Source of the DNA: Gracilaria domingensis
Taxonomy: Eukaryota > Rhodophyta > Florideophyceae > Gracilariales > Gracilariaceae
NCBI GenBank assembly: GCA_022539475.1
Contig: VCMS01000003.1
Location: 394,983-458,982, forward strand
Length of the DNA stretch: 64,000 nt
Direction of reading: 5' to 3'
Shown: piece after piece, positions 52,006-64,000 of the stretch
How the letters are laid out: each line of letters starts with the position of its first letter
How positions within the stretch are numbered: position 1 is the stretch's first letter
Position numbers and translations under genes: made by a program
The notes under the pieces: model-generated
The model's database searches: none
Seen by the model: the letters and a program-made list of their open reading frames with translations, nothing else
What the model was told of the DNA's origin: nothing

Positions 52006-55000
52006 CGTCTGGCGCTTGGTTTCAGGTGAAGGACTCATGCCAAACGATGAAGACTTGAAGGAAAAGTTCGAGACCAAGCAAGACACGGCATTGACGTGCA
52101 TACTACTTTCAGTTCATGAATCCTTCGTGGCGTCTGATGAGCTTCAAAAACCTTCCAAAGATTTGGGAGACCCTAAAGGCAAACTTTGAGATCGTATCAC
52201 AGTCGAGCGTTGATGCTCTGCTAGAACAGTATGAAGACATGCGCACGGATGCTGATGAGCCTTTGTTAGATTACTTGAACCGACTCGCCGTCATCGAAAT
52301 GAAACTCAATGGTATCGGACACTCTCTGTCTGAAACTGGGAAGCTTCGACCGATCCTGAGAGGTCTCACTAAGAACTTCGACATCATTGCAGAGGTCATC
52401 AATCAGACGGATACTAGTTTGAAGGATGCTGTACCCCGTCTTATCTCACACGAGGGACAGTTACTGAAGGAAAACAGAGCTTCGAGCTCGGGAACAGGAC
52501 ACGCGAAAGATCCTCAGACACGTACGAAGTGGTCACCGGAAGACCGCAAATGTTTCCAATGTGGAAAGAAAGGGCACATTAGAAGAAACTGCTGGAAGAA
52601 CCAGCGTAGCAAGAACTGCGAGGGCAAGAATAACCGATCTGGGGAGATAGAATCGAACAATGGCATTGGCTCTGAAGAAATGGCTGGCATCGTTGCCGGT
52701 TTAGCTCTCATAGACTTTGACGATGAAGAGGCTCCTGTTATGGATACCATCGATATTTCTCAAGACACATCAATTGAGGAAGATATTGTCCTGAGGGGGA
52801 CAGGATATATTGCCAACCAGAGGATCAGTGAGGGACAGAACACATCTTGGTACGTGGACTCTGGAGCATCCAAGCACATGGCGAATAATCAGAATTATTT
52901 CGTCGATGCTGTAAACGCCTCTGACAACAACAATGTGTCTGTCGGAGATGGCATTAAACTTCTGGTGCGAAGACAGGGTAGTGTTGAGTGCTTGATATAT
53001 GATTCGGAAAGACAACGTACGAAGATAGCCCTGCATGACGTATTCTACCTCCCTCAGCTCATGTGCAACCATTTCTCGGTCAGCGCAATACGTTGTAGAG
53101 GATACATGACGGTGTTCATGTCCGATGATGACGGATCTGGACTGACAGCGATTATTCACCAGCAGACCATGGAAGTTCTTACAGCAGGTAGAGAACTCGC
53201 AGAAAGACTTTGTGATATCAAACTTGCGCCAACAGATTACCACAGTAGGAGCTTATTTCTTGCTCGAAAGGGAGATAACCTCACGCTCATTTGGCATAAT
53301 TGGCTCCGTCATGCAAGTCTGGAGTACATTCAAAAGACTCTACACCTGATCACTGGGGTAAGAAGAGAAACCGTGCGAGATTTCGGACACTGCGAACCAT
53401 GCGCGTTTGGAAAAGCAAAGCGAGCCCTCAGAACTTCCAAGACTGCCTCTCACGGGCCGGTTGAAATCGTGGGGTTCGTTCACTCTGATCTAATAGGACC
53501 AATGAAGGTGGAAAGTCTGTCAAAGTGGAAGTATGTCGTCACTACCTACGACAGCAAGAGCTGCGTATCAGCAGTTCGGTTCATGAGAAACCGCAGCCAG
53601 GTTGAAGCGCGCGTGGAGGACATGGTGTCTTCACTTGAGAACCAGTCCGGACGTACCCTTAAGCGATTCCGTTTTGACAACGCAAAGGAGTATTTGTCGG
53701 ACGCATTGAAGAATTGGTTCAAAGGGAAGGGAGTTTCATTGGCTCCAACCCCTGCGTACAGTCCCGAATCAAACGGAAAGGCTGATCGCCTGAACCGTAC
53801 ATTGAATGACAAAGCACGGACGATACTGCGGGCGATAGAGGGTACCCCGCACAGCCGACAAGTGTGGGCTGAAGCGGTTAGCACCGCCAACTATCTGAGC
53901 AATCAAACCTTCGTCCACAGGGAAGGAGAACCTGACATGACACCACTGGAGGCTTTCACCGGAGCGAAGCCTGACATATCTCACTTGGGTATTTTTGGAT
54001 CGCAATGCTACATTCATATTCCGAAGGAGCGTCGCCAACGGAGTGCGAAATACGAGGAACGGGCTAACAAGGGAATACTGGTCGGTTACGAAAGATGCAA
54101 GTGCTACAGATTCTACGTCCCCATCCAAAATCGGATCATAGTATCCAAGGATGTGACGTTGATCGAGAACGATACTGGATGGACTTCATTGCCCAACTCA
54201 CAGCAAAGCGCTGATCCAGAAGATGTTGACCTCAGTGAGGTCAAACAGACAGAAGAGTATCAGGAACCCAGGCGGAAATACTGGAGTGCTTCTGTCATTA
54301 AGATTTCATTCACGTTTCAAGAAGAATCCTTTAGGAACTCTTTTAATTGAAAGAAACGGTAACATATTGAATTTCTATTGGGAGATGGCAAGCCAAAAAA
54401 TTTGACATTTAATTGCCATTGAAAAGATATTGGAGTACTAAGAAAAAATTGGCACATATAGGAATCGGATTGAAAAGCTAATAAAAGATAGTTCCACCTG
54501 AGCAAGAAGTGAAGACTGGAATGAAGGATGAAGAATAAGAAAAGACGAAGCATGGAGTGAAGGAAGAGAAGGTGAAGGCTGAAGATGTGGAAGATGAGGA
54601 CGTGAAGAATGAAGATGTATTCTTCGATGCCACAGGGGAACTTTTGTATGACCCCAAGGCTGTCACGAACTACCTAGCAGAGCCCAGACGGTCTAAAAGG
54701 ACGCGTAAAGCACCGACTAGATTTTTCCCAGACTCAATACTCGCTTTGCTTAGCTTGAATGCCAAAGGAAACACTGAAAATGATTTGCCACTGACTGTAC
54801 GCGACGCGTTAAAAGGTAGCAATGCCACAGAGTGCAACGCGGCAATGTGTGAGGAGCTGAACCACATGGCACAACGTTCTGTGTGAGAACTCGTTAAGCC
54901 ACGGGCGGACTCCAAGCCGCTCAGCTGCTGCTGGATCTTCCTTAAGAAACGCATTTAGAAAAGCAAACGTAAGCGGCACCGAGCACAAATAATAGCTTGC

Positions 55001-56350
55001 AGCTTCTCATAGCGGCCTGGACTTGATTAGGAAGAACTATTCTCACCAGTGGTCAAGTACAGCACAGTTAGAGCTGTGCTATCGCAGATGGTTACGAACG
55101 GACTTGATGCCATTCAGTTTAATGGGAGAACAGCATTTTTGTATGGGGACCTTTCAGAGGAACTGTACATGAAGCAGCCTGAAGGATTTGTGAACCAAGA
55201 GTTCAAAGAACATGTCTACAAACTGAACAAGGCCATCTATGACTTGATACAACCCTCCCGTGCCTGGCCCAGCAAGTTCAAGGCCATTATGAAGAAGATA
55301 GGCTGCACTGTGTCAGAGAATGACCCGGGATTATTCTTGTACGGCGATAGAGAGCTACGGATTATCATTCTGGTATACGTCGACGATGGGATCGTGGTCG
55401 GGAAAGGCAAGCACATTCTGTTTAACTTTGTACGGAAACTCGAAGATCATGTGAATATCAGAATCTATGAACAACCACGAAAGTTCTTAGGCATGATAAT
55501 CGAGAGAAGTGCAAACTAAACGACACTTAGCTTTCACAACCAACCCATGATCGAACGTCTGGCGACCGAGTTTAGAGCACAGAATGCCAGACATGTATCT
55601 GTCCCGCTGCAGAGCACAGACAGTAGTAAGGAAAATATCGATGAGGAGAGTGTTGATCATCTGCCCTACTGAATGTTGGTCGGCTCATTGCTGCACTTGG
55701 CGAATACAGTTCGTCCTGACATTGCTTTCTCTGTGTCTTATCTCTCTCGCTTTATGTAAAAGTACACCCGTGAACATTGGAAGGCAGCAAAGAATGTGCT
55801 GAAGTACTTGAACAGCACAAAAGAAAGCAAAATTGTGTATTGCGCAGATAAAATTATCAGACTGGAGCGTACATCTGAGGCGAACTTTGCAGGCGACCGA
55901 GAAGACAGAAAGTCTACTAGTGGATTTCTGTTTACATATGCGAGTGGACCTATTTCACGGAGGAGTAAGAAGCAAACTATTGTCGCGCAGTCGACTCTCG
56001 AAGCTGAATACGTCGCTATGTCCTTCGCAGTTCGAGAGGGAGTGTGGCTACGCAGGTTTATCAGAGAACTACTCGGATATGAAGCAGTGAGAGTTGTCGA
56101 TATCTTTGGAGACGATCAAGGAATGATCATCTTGAGCAATGAAGAGGTTCTCAATGATAGAACAAAGCACATTGATGTTAAGTACCACCTTGTTAGGGAC
56201 TGTGTCGAAAGTGGATTGGTGCGTATGGGGTACAGGAAACGAAGTGGTCTTTCTGCTGATTTGTTCACGAAGCGCCATAACAGAACTACCCACATGCGCC
56301 TCTGCGAACTGTTTGGATTGACTCTACTCCGCATAGAACGAGACGGAGTG

Positions 56351-56529
56351 TAGAGAAACTGATCGATAGTGCAGCACATAAGGTCTGCACAGGGAACAGT
56401 TTCGAGAACTGCGACGTCCGCGTGGAAGTTGTGCGCGATACGTTGCAGTGCTCTTTGTGCGTTCCAAACGGATTGTTTTCAATAGAAAGACAAGAGCTAT
56501 ATCAGCTTGACTGAGTTTTCCTTTTTACA
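56351..56529 (+). repeat. Copia 3' LTR
   Basis: About 179 bp, shorter than the 5' copy and different at many aligned positions. It directly follows the RNase H region and a short purine-rich stretch (GAGTG upstream of TAGAGAAACTG). Confidence 0.75.
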
Positions 56530-56599
56530 AACCATAACAAAATGCTGAAATGGCTGGACAATCGATATGCCTTGACCTCAAGTACTTCTCGTATATCTA

Positions 56600-57300
56600 T
56601 GATTTGTTAGCTTATGACACTACGATACACTGACGTCTCCAAAGATCTTGGTAAGTATGTTGAATAGGTGATCACCTTAGTTGAACAACTCAACAGCATG
56701 GACACGAAGCTACTTGAAGATCTCTCCGTTGCACTTCTTGTGGCATCCGTAAAAGCAACACAGCTACATGCAGTGTGTGCTGCCATTAATACTGTGACAT
56801 GTAATAATCTTATTTGAAATTTAGTTACAACGCGGTTACTGGATGGACATTGTGATCTGCCAAGCAGCAGCACCGAACAAGGCCATGCAGCAAAATCAAC
56901 GTGTGGTATCTTTACGAGACGAAACCATACCACTATCAACGGGTTTCTAAATCCTGAGAACCCCAAGAATTTTCTCAACCTGAGCAAATCGTAGAAGGAT
57001 ACAAGAAACGATAGCGGTAACCGTTATGGATCTCGCGAGCAAACACTCAATGACAAGCAGAATTCCAAGGCATCGGCAAGTTCTGAACACAACTAACGAA
57101 CTTAAGCTGCTGTTCCCCATGCCATGCTGGCGCAACCAAGTTCTGATGAGCTCCTCATGCTTGACTCAAGTACAACGACCCATCTCAGCCATGACCATAA
57201 GAATGTTCACTGCATCTAATCATGCTCGATTCCCATTGCACTTAGAGACGACTCACAGATTGTTGCTGCATAACAAAACAAAAGGACAGTCCAATGGTAG
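56600..57300 (+). mobile_element. Decayed copia-like gag-protease fragment
   Basis: Short stretches resemble copia gag (a segment reading LVEQLNSMDTKLLEDLSVALL, about 56675-56740) and, near 57150, a protease-like LDSSTTTHLSHDHKNVHC. It differs from the copia element to its left, lacks recognisable ends and has many breaks, so it is an old fossil of another family member. Confidence 0.55.
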
Positions 57301-57601
57301 TGTGGAGCAAACCCGATTCTGAGGGTGTTTGACGAAGAAGCTCTTCATACATGAGCGATGCGCCCGTGCAGGTGGTACTTGATGTTATGAGGTGCATCCC
57401 CTATGGGAGTCGTCAGCCGTTGGTTAATTTAATCTTAATTAGCACCCGTAGAGGTGCGTGCATGGGCCATGGCCCCTACTTGGGCGTTGCCACGTGGAGG
57501 TGGATGGCTAGCATACCAGTGGGGTATTTTGGGGAATATTTTTGTTTGTCTTTATATCTGCAGCCTGACAGTGGGGTTGCGTACGTGTACCACCCGTACG
57601 G
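57301..57601. repeat. Possible partial LTR of a further chromovirus
   Basis: TGTGGAGCAAACCCGATT at 57301 resembles the LTR start TGTAGAGCAAACCCAG of the elements on either side. It lies between the decayed copia fragment and the second chromovirus LTR, as if that element landed in an older LTR. Beyond the first 25 bp the similarity is weak. Confidence 0.4.
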
Positions 57602-58596
57602 TGTAGAGCAAAACCCCAGCGATGGGATCGTCTCTCAAGGCGTTCGAGTCCTTGCCCTCTAGACGAGGTGAACTCAGTGGTGAGCCCTCCGAACACGGAT
57701 ACTGCGGGTGTAAGACCGCCCGTGGTACGGGATATACCTACGGAGGTTGATGGGTGAACGGGACTAATCCAGGAATCCGGCGAAAAGCGACGGAGTGGTT
57801 GAGGAGGGAGGTACCGTTGAGCGGTGTAAGCCCTAGATAAAAGGGGGAAAAGGAAGGGAAATCAAAGGAGGGAAAGAGAGGAATCCCGCGGCGGGACGTG
57901 CGGCAAGCGGCAACAGACCCGGCGCCGGGAGACGACGATGTGTATTAAGCCCACGCGGCACAACTCTATACAGAGACGGAAACGCTACCAATTGTGGTGA
58001 AAGCAGTACAACTGCACAGTAAAAGAAACAGAAAGTCCGAAGACACGGAATAAATAAGCCCGAAGGCAAGGCCACAATGGTCAGTATTGCCTGAGTGATT
58101 CCGAGGGATGAATCCAATCCGTACCGTACGCGATGACCCTCCTGAGGGAGTTGTACACTTCGCGCTGGCGAACTTGGTTCAGAGCCGAACTTGGTTACCC
58201 TTTACTGAAGGAGGAGGTGACCGGGAGGTCACCTCTTATATCGTAACCGATATATTAGTTAAACTAAATTAAATAATCTAGTGCACACCTAACTTAGGTG
58301 CTTGAAGCAGGTCCATACACGTGGTGCACGTTACAACCCGCGGCAGCGGCCAGTAAAATATCCGACAATCATAACAAGACATGTGTGAACACAACCATTC
58401 CTACACACGTGTACACGAGATTAATACTCATCTGAGCCACGTCATGGCCGACCCCTCAGGGTGCCATACCTCAATACTGCCAAAAAGTATCCCATCCGTG
58501 GGCCATTACTCATACCTTCCGAGCACCAGGAATCATCCTTACCAGGGGTTTATGAAATCCTTCCCCGTGTACCGGGCGAGCACGTTTTGATCTACA
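57602..58596 (-). repeat. 3' LTR of the second chromovirus
   Basis: 995 bp, TGTAGAGC...GATCTACA on the + strand. Bounded on the right by the polypurine tract. It contains a perfect 9-bp hairpin, GAGGTGACC-GGGA-GGTCACCTC, at 58214-58235. Confidence 0.85.
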
Positions 58597-58674
58597 TAAC
58601 CCCCTCCTTAGCGCAGGAAACATCCGGTTTGCAAGCGGAGACTCAGCAGCGAGCGAGTATAAGCGCGGTCCACC

Positions 58675-60467
58675 ATGGACATATCCGAGATTCCGGTTCC
58701 TCGTCACAACGAGACACACGCGCAAGCGCACTCAACTTCTCTGCACTCAGACGATTCAGTACTTGAAGTTTCCTCCGCCATCGAGGATTCGATGAACCCT
58801 CACCAGGGCGACGAGCAGCGCTCCCAAGCCGGGGCTCCGAACGTTTCGGGTGCCGCAACTCCTGCGACAGGATCCCTCGGCAGTTTCGCCTCCGCTCCTC
58901 TGCCTCAGAGTCAACATCACACGACTACACCGACCCCGGTCTGGAATTCCCCTCAGGCGGTGCCCTTGCTGGCGACTCCAGCCGGCTGAACAGCGCGTGA
59001 ATCGCTCCTTGTTCAAGATCCGACTACCGGAGGAAGCTGGGCCTATTCCAGAGCGCCCTGGTTTCACCCGACAGCGGTTCGCAACAGTGCGTGGATGGAT
59101 TCATACACCGAGAACGGTATGCTGCTCGGCGGCCTACACCGAGATATGGTGGATTCCTGGGATTGGAGACACTGCGTGGCGGTGGCACCTCACGTATTGT
59201 CACGGAAACGGCGTGGCCGTGGATACGAAACGCTAGATGAAGCGCGCGCGGCTATGGTGCGATTGGCATACTTTCGGAAGGACCGAGCCTCGTTCCCCGA
59301 GAGGATCCCCGAGTCATACGGGTTCGACCTTTCCCGGTTCCGAACTTACGGAGAGATCAAGTATGGCGCAAACCTCGCGGACTTCCAAGCGGCGGAAAAC
59401 TTCCCGGAGGCGATGCCGGCGGACATTCTCCTGTTCAACAGGCCGATCCTGCAAGCGGAGTTCCGATATCGACATCGCCCTTCGGGAGAGGGAAGCTTCT
59501 TCGACCGACTGCGAAACGAACGCAAATGGCGATCCCGGTTCGGGTATCTGATTCGACACCAGAATATGGAGGTTGAACGTTTGCGTCCGGACGCACTAGC
59601 GGGTCGATTCGCTCCACTCCCATCGTGGTGGGCTCACCATGAGGTACCACGCGGGTGTTTCCCGGAATTGCCTCCGTGCATCTCCTATATGGGGTCATGC
59701 ATGATTGCAAATCCGCACTCGGAGTATTGGATGCTCTTCATCGCCGAATGGGCCGCTCGCGTTGCCGCGTTTATGCTATGGGAATCATACGACCAGAACC
59801 GTGTTTGGTATTTGCCTCCGAGGTTACGGAATGTGATTAGATCACTGGACTTATACACCGCGCTCGGTTCGGACGACAACGACAGCGAGGTCATCATCGA
59901 TCTCATCGATTCCATTGATTGGAGTACCGTTCCGGCGGAAAACGTCCCCAGAGGCACTCGTTCGCACTACGACCGTTCGCCAAGGCGAAGACATCCGGGT
60001 TCGGGTGACTTCGTGTATTACGATCCCTGGGAGGGAGTTACCATCCCGAAGCAGCGGGCTCTCGTCCTACGCGGACTTCCTCGAGTGGTTCCGATCACCC
60101 TATTCGGTTCATGTTTTCCGACAACTATTACTCCGTAGCAGAGGGGGACGATCCAAGGGTGGATGATACTGTGGAAGACCCGGCAACGGGAGGCCCGTCG
60201 GCGGCTTCCGCAGGAGTTCCGGTTGCCCGAGTGGCGGCTGCGCCAGTTGCTCCTATCGGTTGGGGCGTGGGCCCTTCGCAGGGGAATATTGACCCTCGCG
60301 TGATAGCGATGCGCAACCAAATCCTCGGACTTGGGGTGCCGGTTCCACCGGATATGTACGACCTCGGCCAGCTGTTGGCATTGGGCGCGCAGGCTTTCGC
60401 GAGTCAGCCTCCCCGAGCGGAGCCGTCCAACCCTGGAGGTGCCGGTCCTTCGACAGGATGGCAGTGA
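58675..60467 (+). pseudogene. Antisense gene of the second chromovirus (aORF, copy 2)
   Basis: It occupies the same place and strand as copy 1. Shared core motifs include RLAYxR, RTYGExxYG, AEFRYxxR, LPSWW, EVPRGCFxELPP, YWxLxxAEW, RVWYLPP and VYYDPWE, and the C-terminus again ends in a Gly/Pro/Ser-rich tail with an LGVPVPPDM / MGVPIPEDM match. By eye the core is roughly 40-50% identical. It has a few breaks. TATAAG lies about 12 bp before its ATG. Conservation of layout and protein between two LTR subfamilies indicates an old shared gene rather than chance open frame. Confidence 0.72.
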
Positions 60468-62587
60468 TCCCAACGGTGGGTTCCCTCCATGATGGGCAGT
60501 GGTAGGCTCTGCGACCAACGCACTCCGCAATAGCTAGCGGTACAACTTCTCCTTAGAATAAAATCGACTTCGATATCAGTACCTTCATAACCGGATTACG
60601 GTTCAATGCCTTTGGCGCACCATCGTTCCAATACGGTTATCCATTACGCGTGTAGCTTCACGACATGTTCACATGGACCGTAAGACGGTAGTTTGCTTCT
60701 TTCCGATAAATCGGCGTCCGTTAGACGGAAATCATCTTTCTTCTTTCATCCCTTCGATACTTCCTTCCGTAGGAACAACCCAAACTTCTTGGTAATACCA
60801 TCAATTATTCTCTCACAGGTGGGCCCGTCGGTTCACCTCGCGGCACAGTAGTACTGTCACCCTACCTGGGCTGCGTCCAAGTTTGGAGGTGGCGGTAAGC
60901 GCTTGCGCCGGTAGTACGCGAGAACCTTCGATCGAGGCAGATGTTCGATCGGCTCGAAAGTATCCTCCTCAGGGGAGTATCCGTACCAACGGACTTGGTA
61001 TTAAGTCTCCCCATCGGGGTTCACGACGTGACTCACGATGCGTTCGATAACGAATTCTTGTTGGAACACTTCCCGTTCGCGGGACTCCATGGCGTATGGG
61101 TCACTCCTGCTGACGCAGTTTCACCTGGAGAGGTTCTGTAGCTGCCTAAAATCACGCAGGTGAAGCTTTCCGAGCGTTGGAGACGGGCTTACTTCCGCGG
61201 TTTTCCACGCATACCGCTGTGGCGGCCGTACTGTAACTCGCGTCCTACTCGTCCTATCTTCGAGCTAGAGAGGTACTTGCAAAGCTCTCGATCAGAAGAG
61301 TCCAACGGTATCACGTTATTCGACGAGAGTCAAGAGAATGACAAACGGTAGTACTTCCGGTTGACGAATCTCCCGGCCTTCACGGGGATAACCGTTTCAG
61401 TGACGGAGGTGCGTACGGCACGGCACTCCCTTGGCAGGGCGGCGGTTCACCCAGTCCACGGGGCTTGTGCCAAGAGCTCTGATTGGCTCTACGCCAGAGA
61501 TTGGCGACCACGACAATCGTGCGCGTGCCGTGCTCGGCCATCCGTTCGCGAAAAGTCGCCGACCGCTCATTAGGGCTTTCCACGTTGTAACGTGCGTCGC
61601 GTGGCACGCGCCTGGTTCTGTGGCCCCGTGTCACGGAGATTGCACTTCTTGCAGTGTTGGCGGAGTTCCAAGTGTCCACACGCGATGTGGTTCACACTGT
61701 AGAGTGTCGGCTTCCAAGAAAGCGTTAAAAATCCCACAAGGGAATCCATAATGAGTGGTAATACTCAGCACAATTCGTTCACGAGGCTTCCCATTTCAGG
61801 GTTGCAATGCTATTCTTCCGCGCGCAGCGGCTGGTCCGGATCAGCGGAAACCGTTTTCACAGTTCGGCTATGCTTCTCAGCGCGGATACGCGAGTTCAAG
61901 CGGTTAGAGGTCCCAGAGTGGGTAGCTGCTACTGCGGCAGCGTCGCGCCTCTCGCGGGCACGTTCCGTGGTAACGGAGACCGATAGGGCAGATTCCTCAC
62001 CGTTGGAGCGCGACAAGGCAACTGTGCTACTAGATTCTCCCACGGGAGCGACTGGATTGTCAGTGTGGATCACATTTCCCGTGGTTGGGGAACCGGGCGA
62101 CACCGGAGCGTCAGTGCTATTCGCAGCAGCTGCGGTATCCTCCCCCTCCTTAAGTGGCGCCACAGGCTCCATCAGAAGATGGGGTGCAGGGGTTACTCTT
62201 GTAAATACTCGTGCAGAGTCGTTGGAATTCGTCCAAGTAGTAGGAAGTTCAGTTCTGTGGTCAGAAGTACCTACTGTAGGTAGATAAATTAATCCTCGAT
62301 TCGGGTGCGGAAGAATCGCCCGGCGCGACGGTAGTGTAGCGGCTGTTGACGGTTCTGTCTCCTGTTGAGGATCCCCTGATTGGGTATTGGTTGAGGTGGG
62401 CCCGGTTGCGGTGGGTACCGTTGGGGCGGGCACAACGCGGTCGCGCGAGATTCGTTCATGACGTCCGTCAATGTCGAGTACGACGGTATCCGGATTGACG
62501 GAAATGACGCGATATGGTCCATCAGCGATGGGGGAAAGCTTATGTCTCTTTTCCTTGTCAGGATTATAATACTCCTTCCGAAGGAAG

Positions 62588-63561
62588 TGTGGGGCACATT
62601 CGGAAGAGTGAAACCCACCAGACTGTCCGAAGGTCCGCTCTCGTGAGAGATGGCAGACCAGTGACAGAGCCCTCTGTACCACCGTAACTCGGTTGTAAGG
62701 CCGAAGTGGCAACTGGCTATACCTACAGAGGTGCTAGGCCACGTCGTGAGGAAACGATGAGAAACTCCAGAGATGGGGTGGTATCGGCAATGATGAAACA
62801 CGACCAACGACAGGTGTAGTCCCGAGAGGGAAAGTAACAGAAAACAACAACCAAACAACACCCACACGCGACGGGTAGGGCCTCCTCGGCACTGTGCCCG
62901 GAGCGGGGCGAGATCCTCCAACAGTAATGCACGGGTTTCCGTAAACACGGCAAAACTCTATACAGAGTCGGATCACTTCGTAATCTAGTCCTATACCTCC
63001 TCGGTACGACCCTCAGGTCCCGACGTCAACGACAGATGTTCCTTAAAGGTACCGAGAGGGTAGGACCACCGTAACCAGACGTGGCTATACTCGCGAGAGT
63101 GATAACCCACGTAGGCGGTTGGCGCCAGAGCCTCACTCGTGTAGAGTCCACTCAGGAGAGCGCTACTCGACAAAGAGTTCACTTAGAAGTGCTCGGGTTG
63201 ACTTTACAAAGGTGCTCGCGACGACGAGGTCGAGCTCACCTAAGTAGGTCTAAACTAACTATGTACACGTGGTGCACACCCGCAGGGGTCCGTACACGTG
63301 GCTAGCCTAGTGTCAGGCACCTCAGGTGCACTACCTATTGTCCCGTAATATGCACACACACGGTGGTGTAGTACACGCGTCCACCTAGCGGTATTGGCCA
63401 GCAATGGCAACCCTGATTACAGGTAACTGTGGGAAAGCCATTCCAAAAGTAACCGCCAAAATTGGGTCCAACTCATAACTCTTCGAGTGCCTCCTCGTAT
63501 CACTTCCCTGAGTATATGAGGCGCATCATCCTGATAACCACGCAAATTGCGTTGCTCTACA
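62588..63561. mobile_element. Solo LTR inside the integrase of the second chromovirus
   Basis: 974 bp beginning TGTGGGGC and ending GCTCTACA, flanked by the 5-bp duplication GGAAG (62583-62587 and 63562-63566). It is related to the other LTRs here (shared GCCCTCTGT, TGTAAGGCCG and TACCTACAGAGGTG blocks) but is a third subfamily. Solo LTRs arise by recombination between an element's two LTRs. Confidence 0.88.
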
Positions 63562-64000
63562 GGAAGACAAAGCTGTTGGGCTCTACCACCACTGGTGTAC
63601 CGCGAATTCGGCGATCGAAATTACGCTTGTACGTAAGCTGTACCTTTTCCATGGCCTTCCGGGCTACCGGTACCATCTTGGTTAACCAATTTTTCCAGGT
63701 GTCCTTGTACATCCGGGGTGACGGGAAAGACGCTAGCGTCAGTTGTGATTCGATTGCTACCGGTGGCGGTATCCTCGAAAGAACGAGTTCAAACGGCGAA
63801 AGCTTCGTTACCCGATGCACCTGGGTGTTATACGCGTACGTAATAGCATTGGTGTACAAGTTCCAATCCTTTGGGTGATCCGCAACATAGGATCGTAATG
63901 CGTTAAGCATTGTACGATTAAATCGTTCTACCTGCCCATTACACTGGGGATGATAGGTTGTTGTAAACAAATTCTTGACATCCAAGATACGGCATACGTC

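Larger units (their letters stand above)
39447..56529 (+). mobile_element. Ty1/copia LTR retrotransposon, broken, with a chromovirus inserted in it
   Basis: The copia parts are 39447-39921 and 52006-56529; the middle is a later insertion. In order: 5' LTR, start of gag, (insertion), rest of gag with a CCHC zinc knuckle (CFQCGKKGHIRRNC, about 52550), protease (DSGASKHM, about 52857), pre-integrase HHCC segment (about 53295-53415) and integrase core (HSDLIGPM... to about 53990). Reverse transcriptase (LVYVDDGIVVG, about 55370) and RNase H (about 55860-56280) follow, then the 3' LTR. The integrase-before-RT order is diagnostic of copia. The heptamer AACCATA flanks both ends (39440-39446 and 56530-56536) and may be or include the target duplication. 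The element carries several breaks (roughly six or more) and its LTRs differ clearly, so it is older than its insertion. Confidence 0.88.
57602..64000 (-). mobile_element. Second Ty3/gypsy chromovirus, partial at right edge, heavily broken
   Basis: Same layout as the first: 3' LTR (57602-58596), polypurine tract (58597-58611), antisense gene (58675-60467), chromodomain (about 60845-61080), then integrase on the minus strand (about 61810-62582 and 63567-64000), which continues off the window. A solo LTR is inserted in the integrase region. The integrase is clearly related to that of the first element (TTYHPQCNGQVERFNRT), but the LTRs are of a different subfamily. It has ten or more breaks and is older than the first element. 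Confidence 0.85.

Overview
This window is nuclear DNA of a photosynthetic eukaryote. The best guess is a red alga with a compact, intron-poor genome of the florideophyte kind (for example Chondrus-like). The reasons are: mostly single-exon genes; only two introns seen, both short (79 and 111 bp) with GT-AG ends; plastid-type features (an intramembrane protease behind a transit-like N-terminus); eukaryotic cell-cycle, glycosylation and microtubule genes; and long-LTR retrotransposons packed next to a gene island. The species is an inference. No rRNA, tRNA or CRISPR was found.

Positions 1-37.4 kb form a gene island. In order: a secreted Cys-rich protein cut by the window edge (-), a two-finger C2H2 protein (-), a site-2-type protease (-), DNA ligase I (+), a CtIP/Sae2/COM1-type DNA-end-resection factor (-), a chromate-transporter-family protein with one intron (+), an APH-fold kinase-like protein (+), an alpha/beta hydrolase (-), a gamma-tubulin-complex GCP protein (-), RRP1/Nop52 (+), the replication licensing factor CDT1 (+), a small orphan gene with a clear TATA box (+), a gene-poor 4.9 kb stretch with short repeats and a hairpin, a three-helix membrane protein (+), STT3 oligosaccharyltransferase with one intron (+), a Ser/Arg/Gly-rich orphan (-) and a cellulose-synthase-like GT2 enzyme (+). 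DNA ligase I, the CtIP-like gene and CDT1 all carry E2F/DP-type TTTGGCGCG(AAA) motifs upstream, as expected for S-phase genes. Two parts (1-8.9 kb and about 32.9-34.8 kb) are much richer in G+C than the rest.

From 39.4 kb to the end the window is nested retroelements, treated as fossils. A Ty1/copia element (about 39447-56529, + strand) holds within its gag region a 12.1-kb Ty3/gypsy chromovirus (39922-52005, - strand) with two 999-bp LTRs. A decayed gag-protease stretch of another copia element (about 56600-57300) and a possible LTR start (57301) follow. A second, more decayed chromovirus begins at 57602 and runs off the right edge; a solo LTR (62588-63561) with a 5-bp target duplication sits in its integrase region.

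The most unusual observation is that both chromoviruses carry, between the chromodomain and the 3' LTR, a long extra open reading frame on the opposite strand. The two copies encode related proteins of unknown function. This looks like a conserved antisense gene of a red-algal chromovirus lineage.
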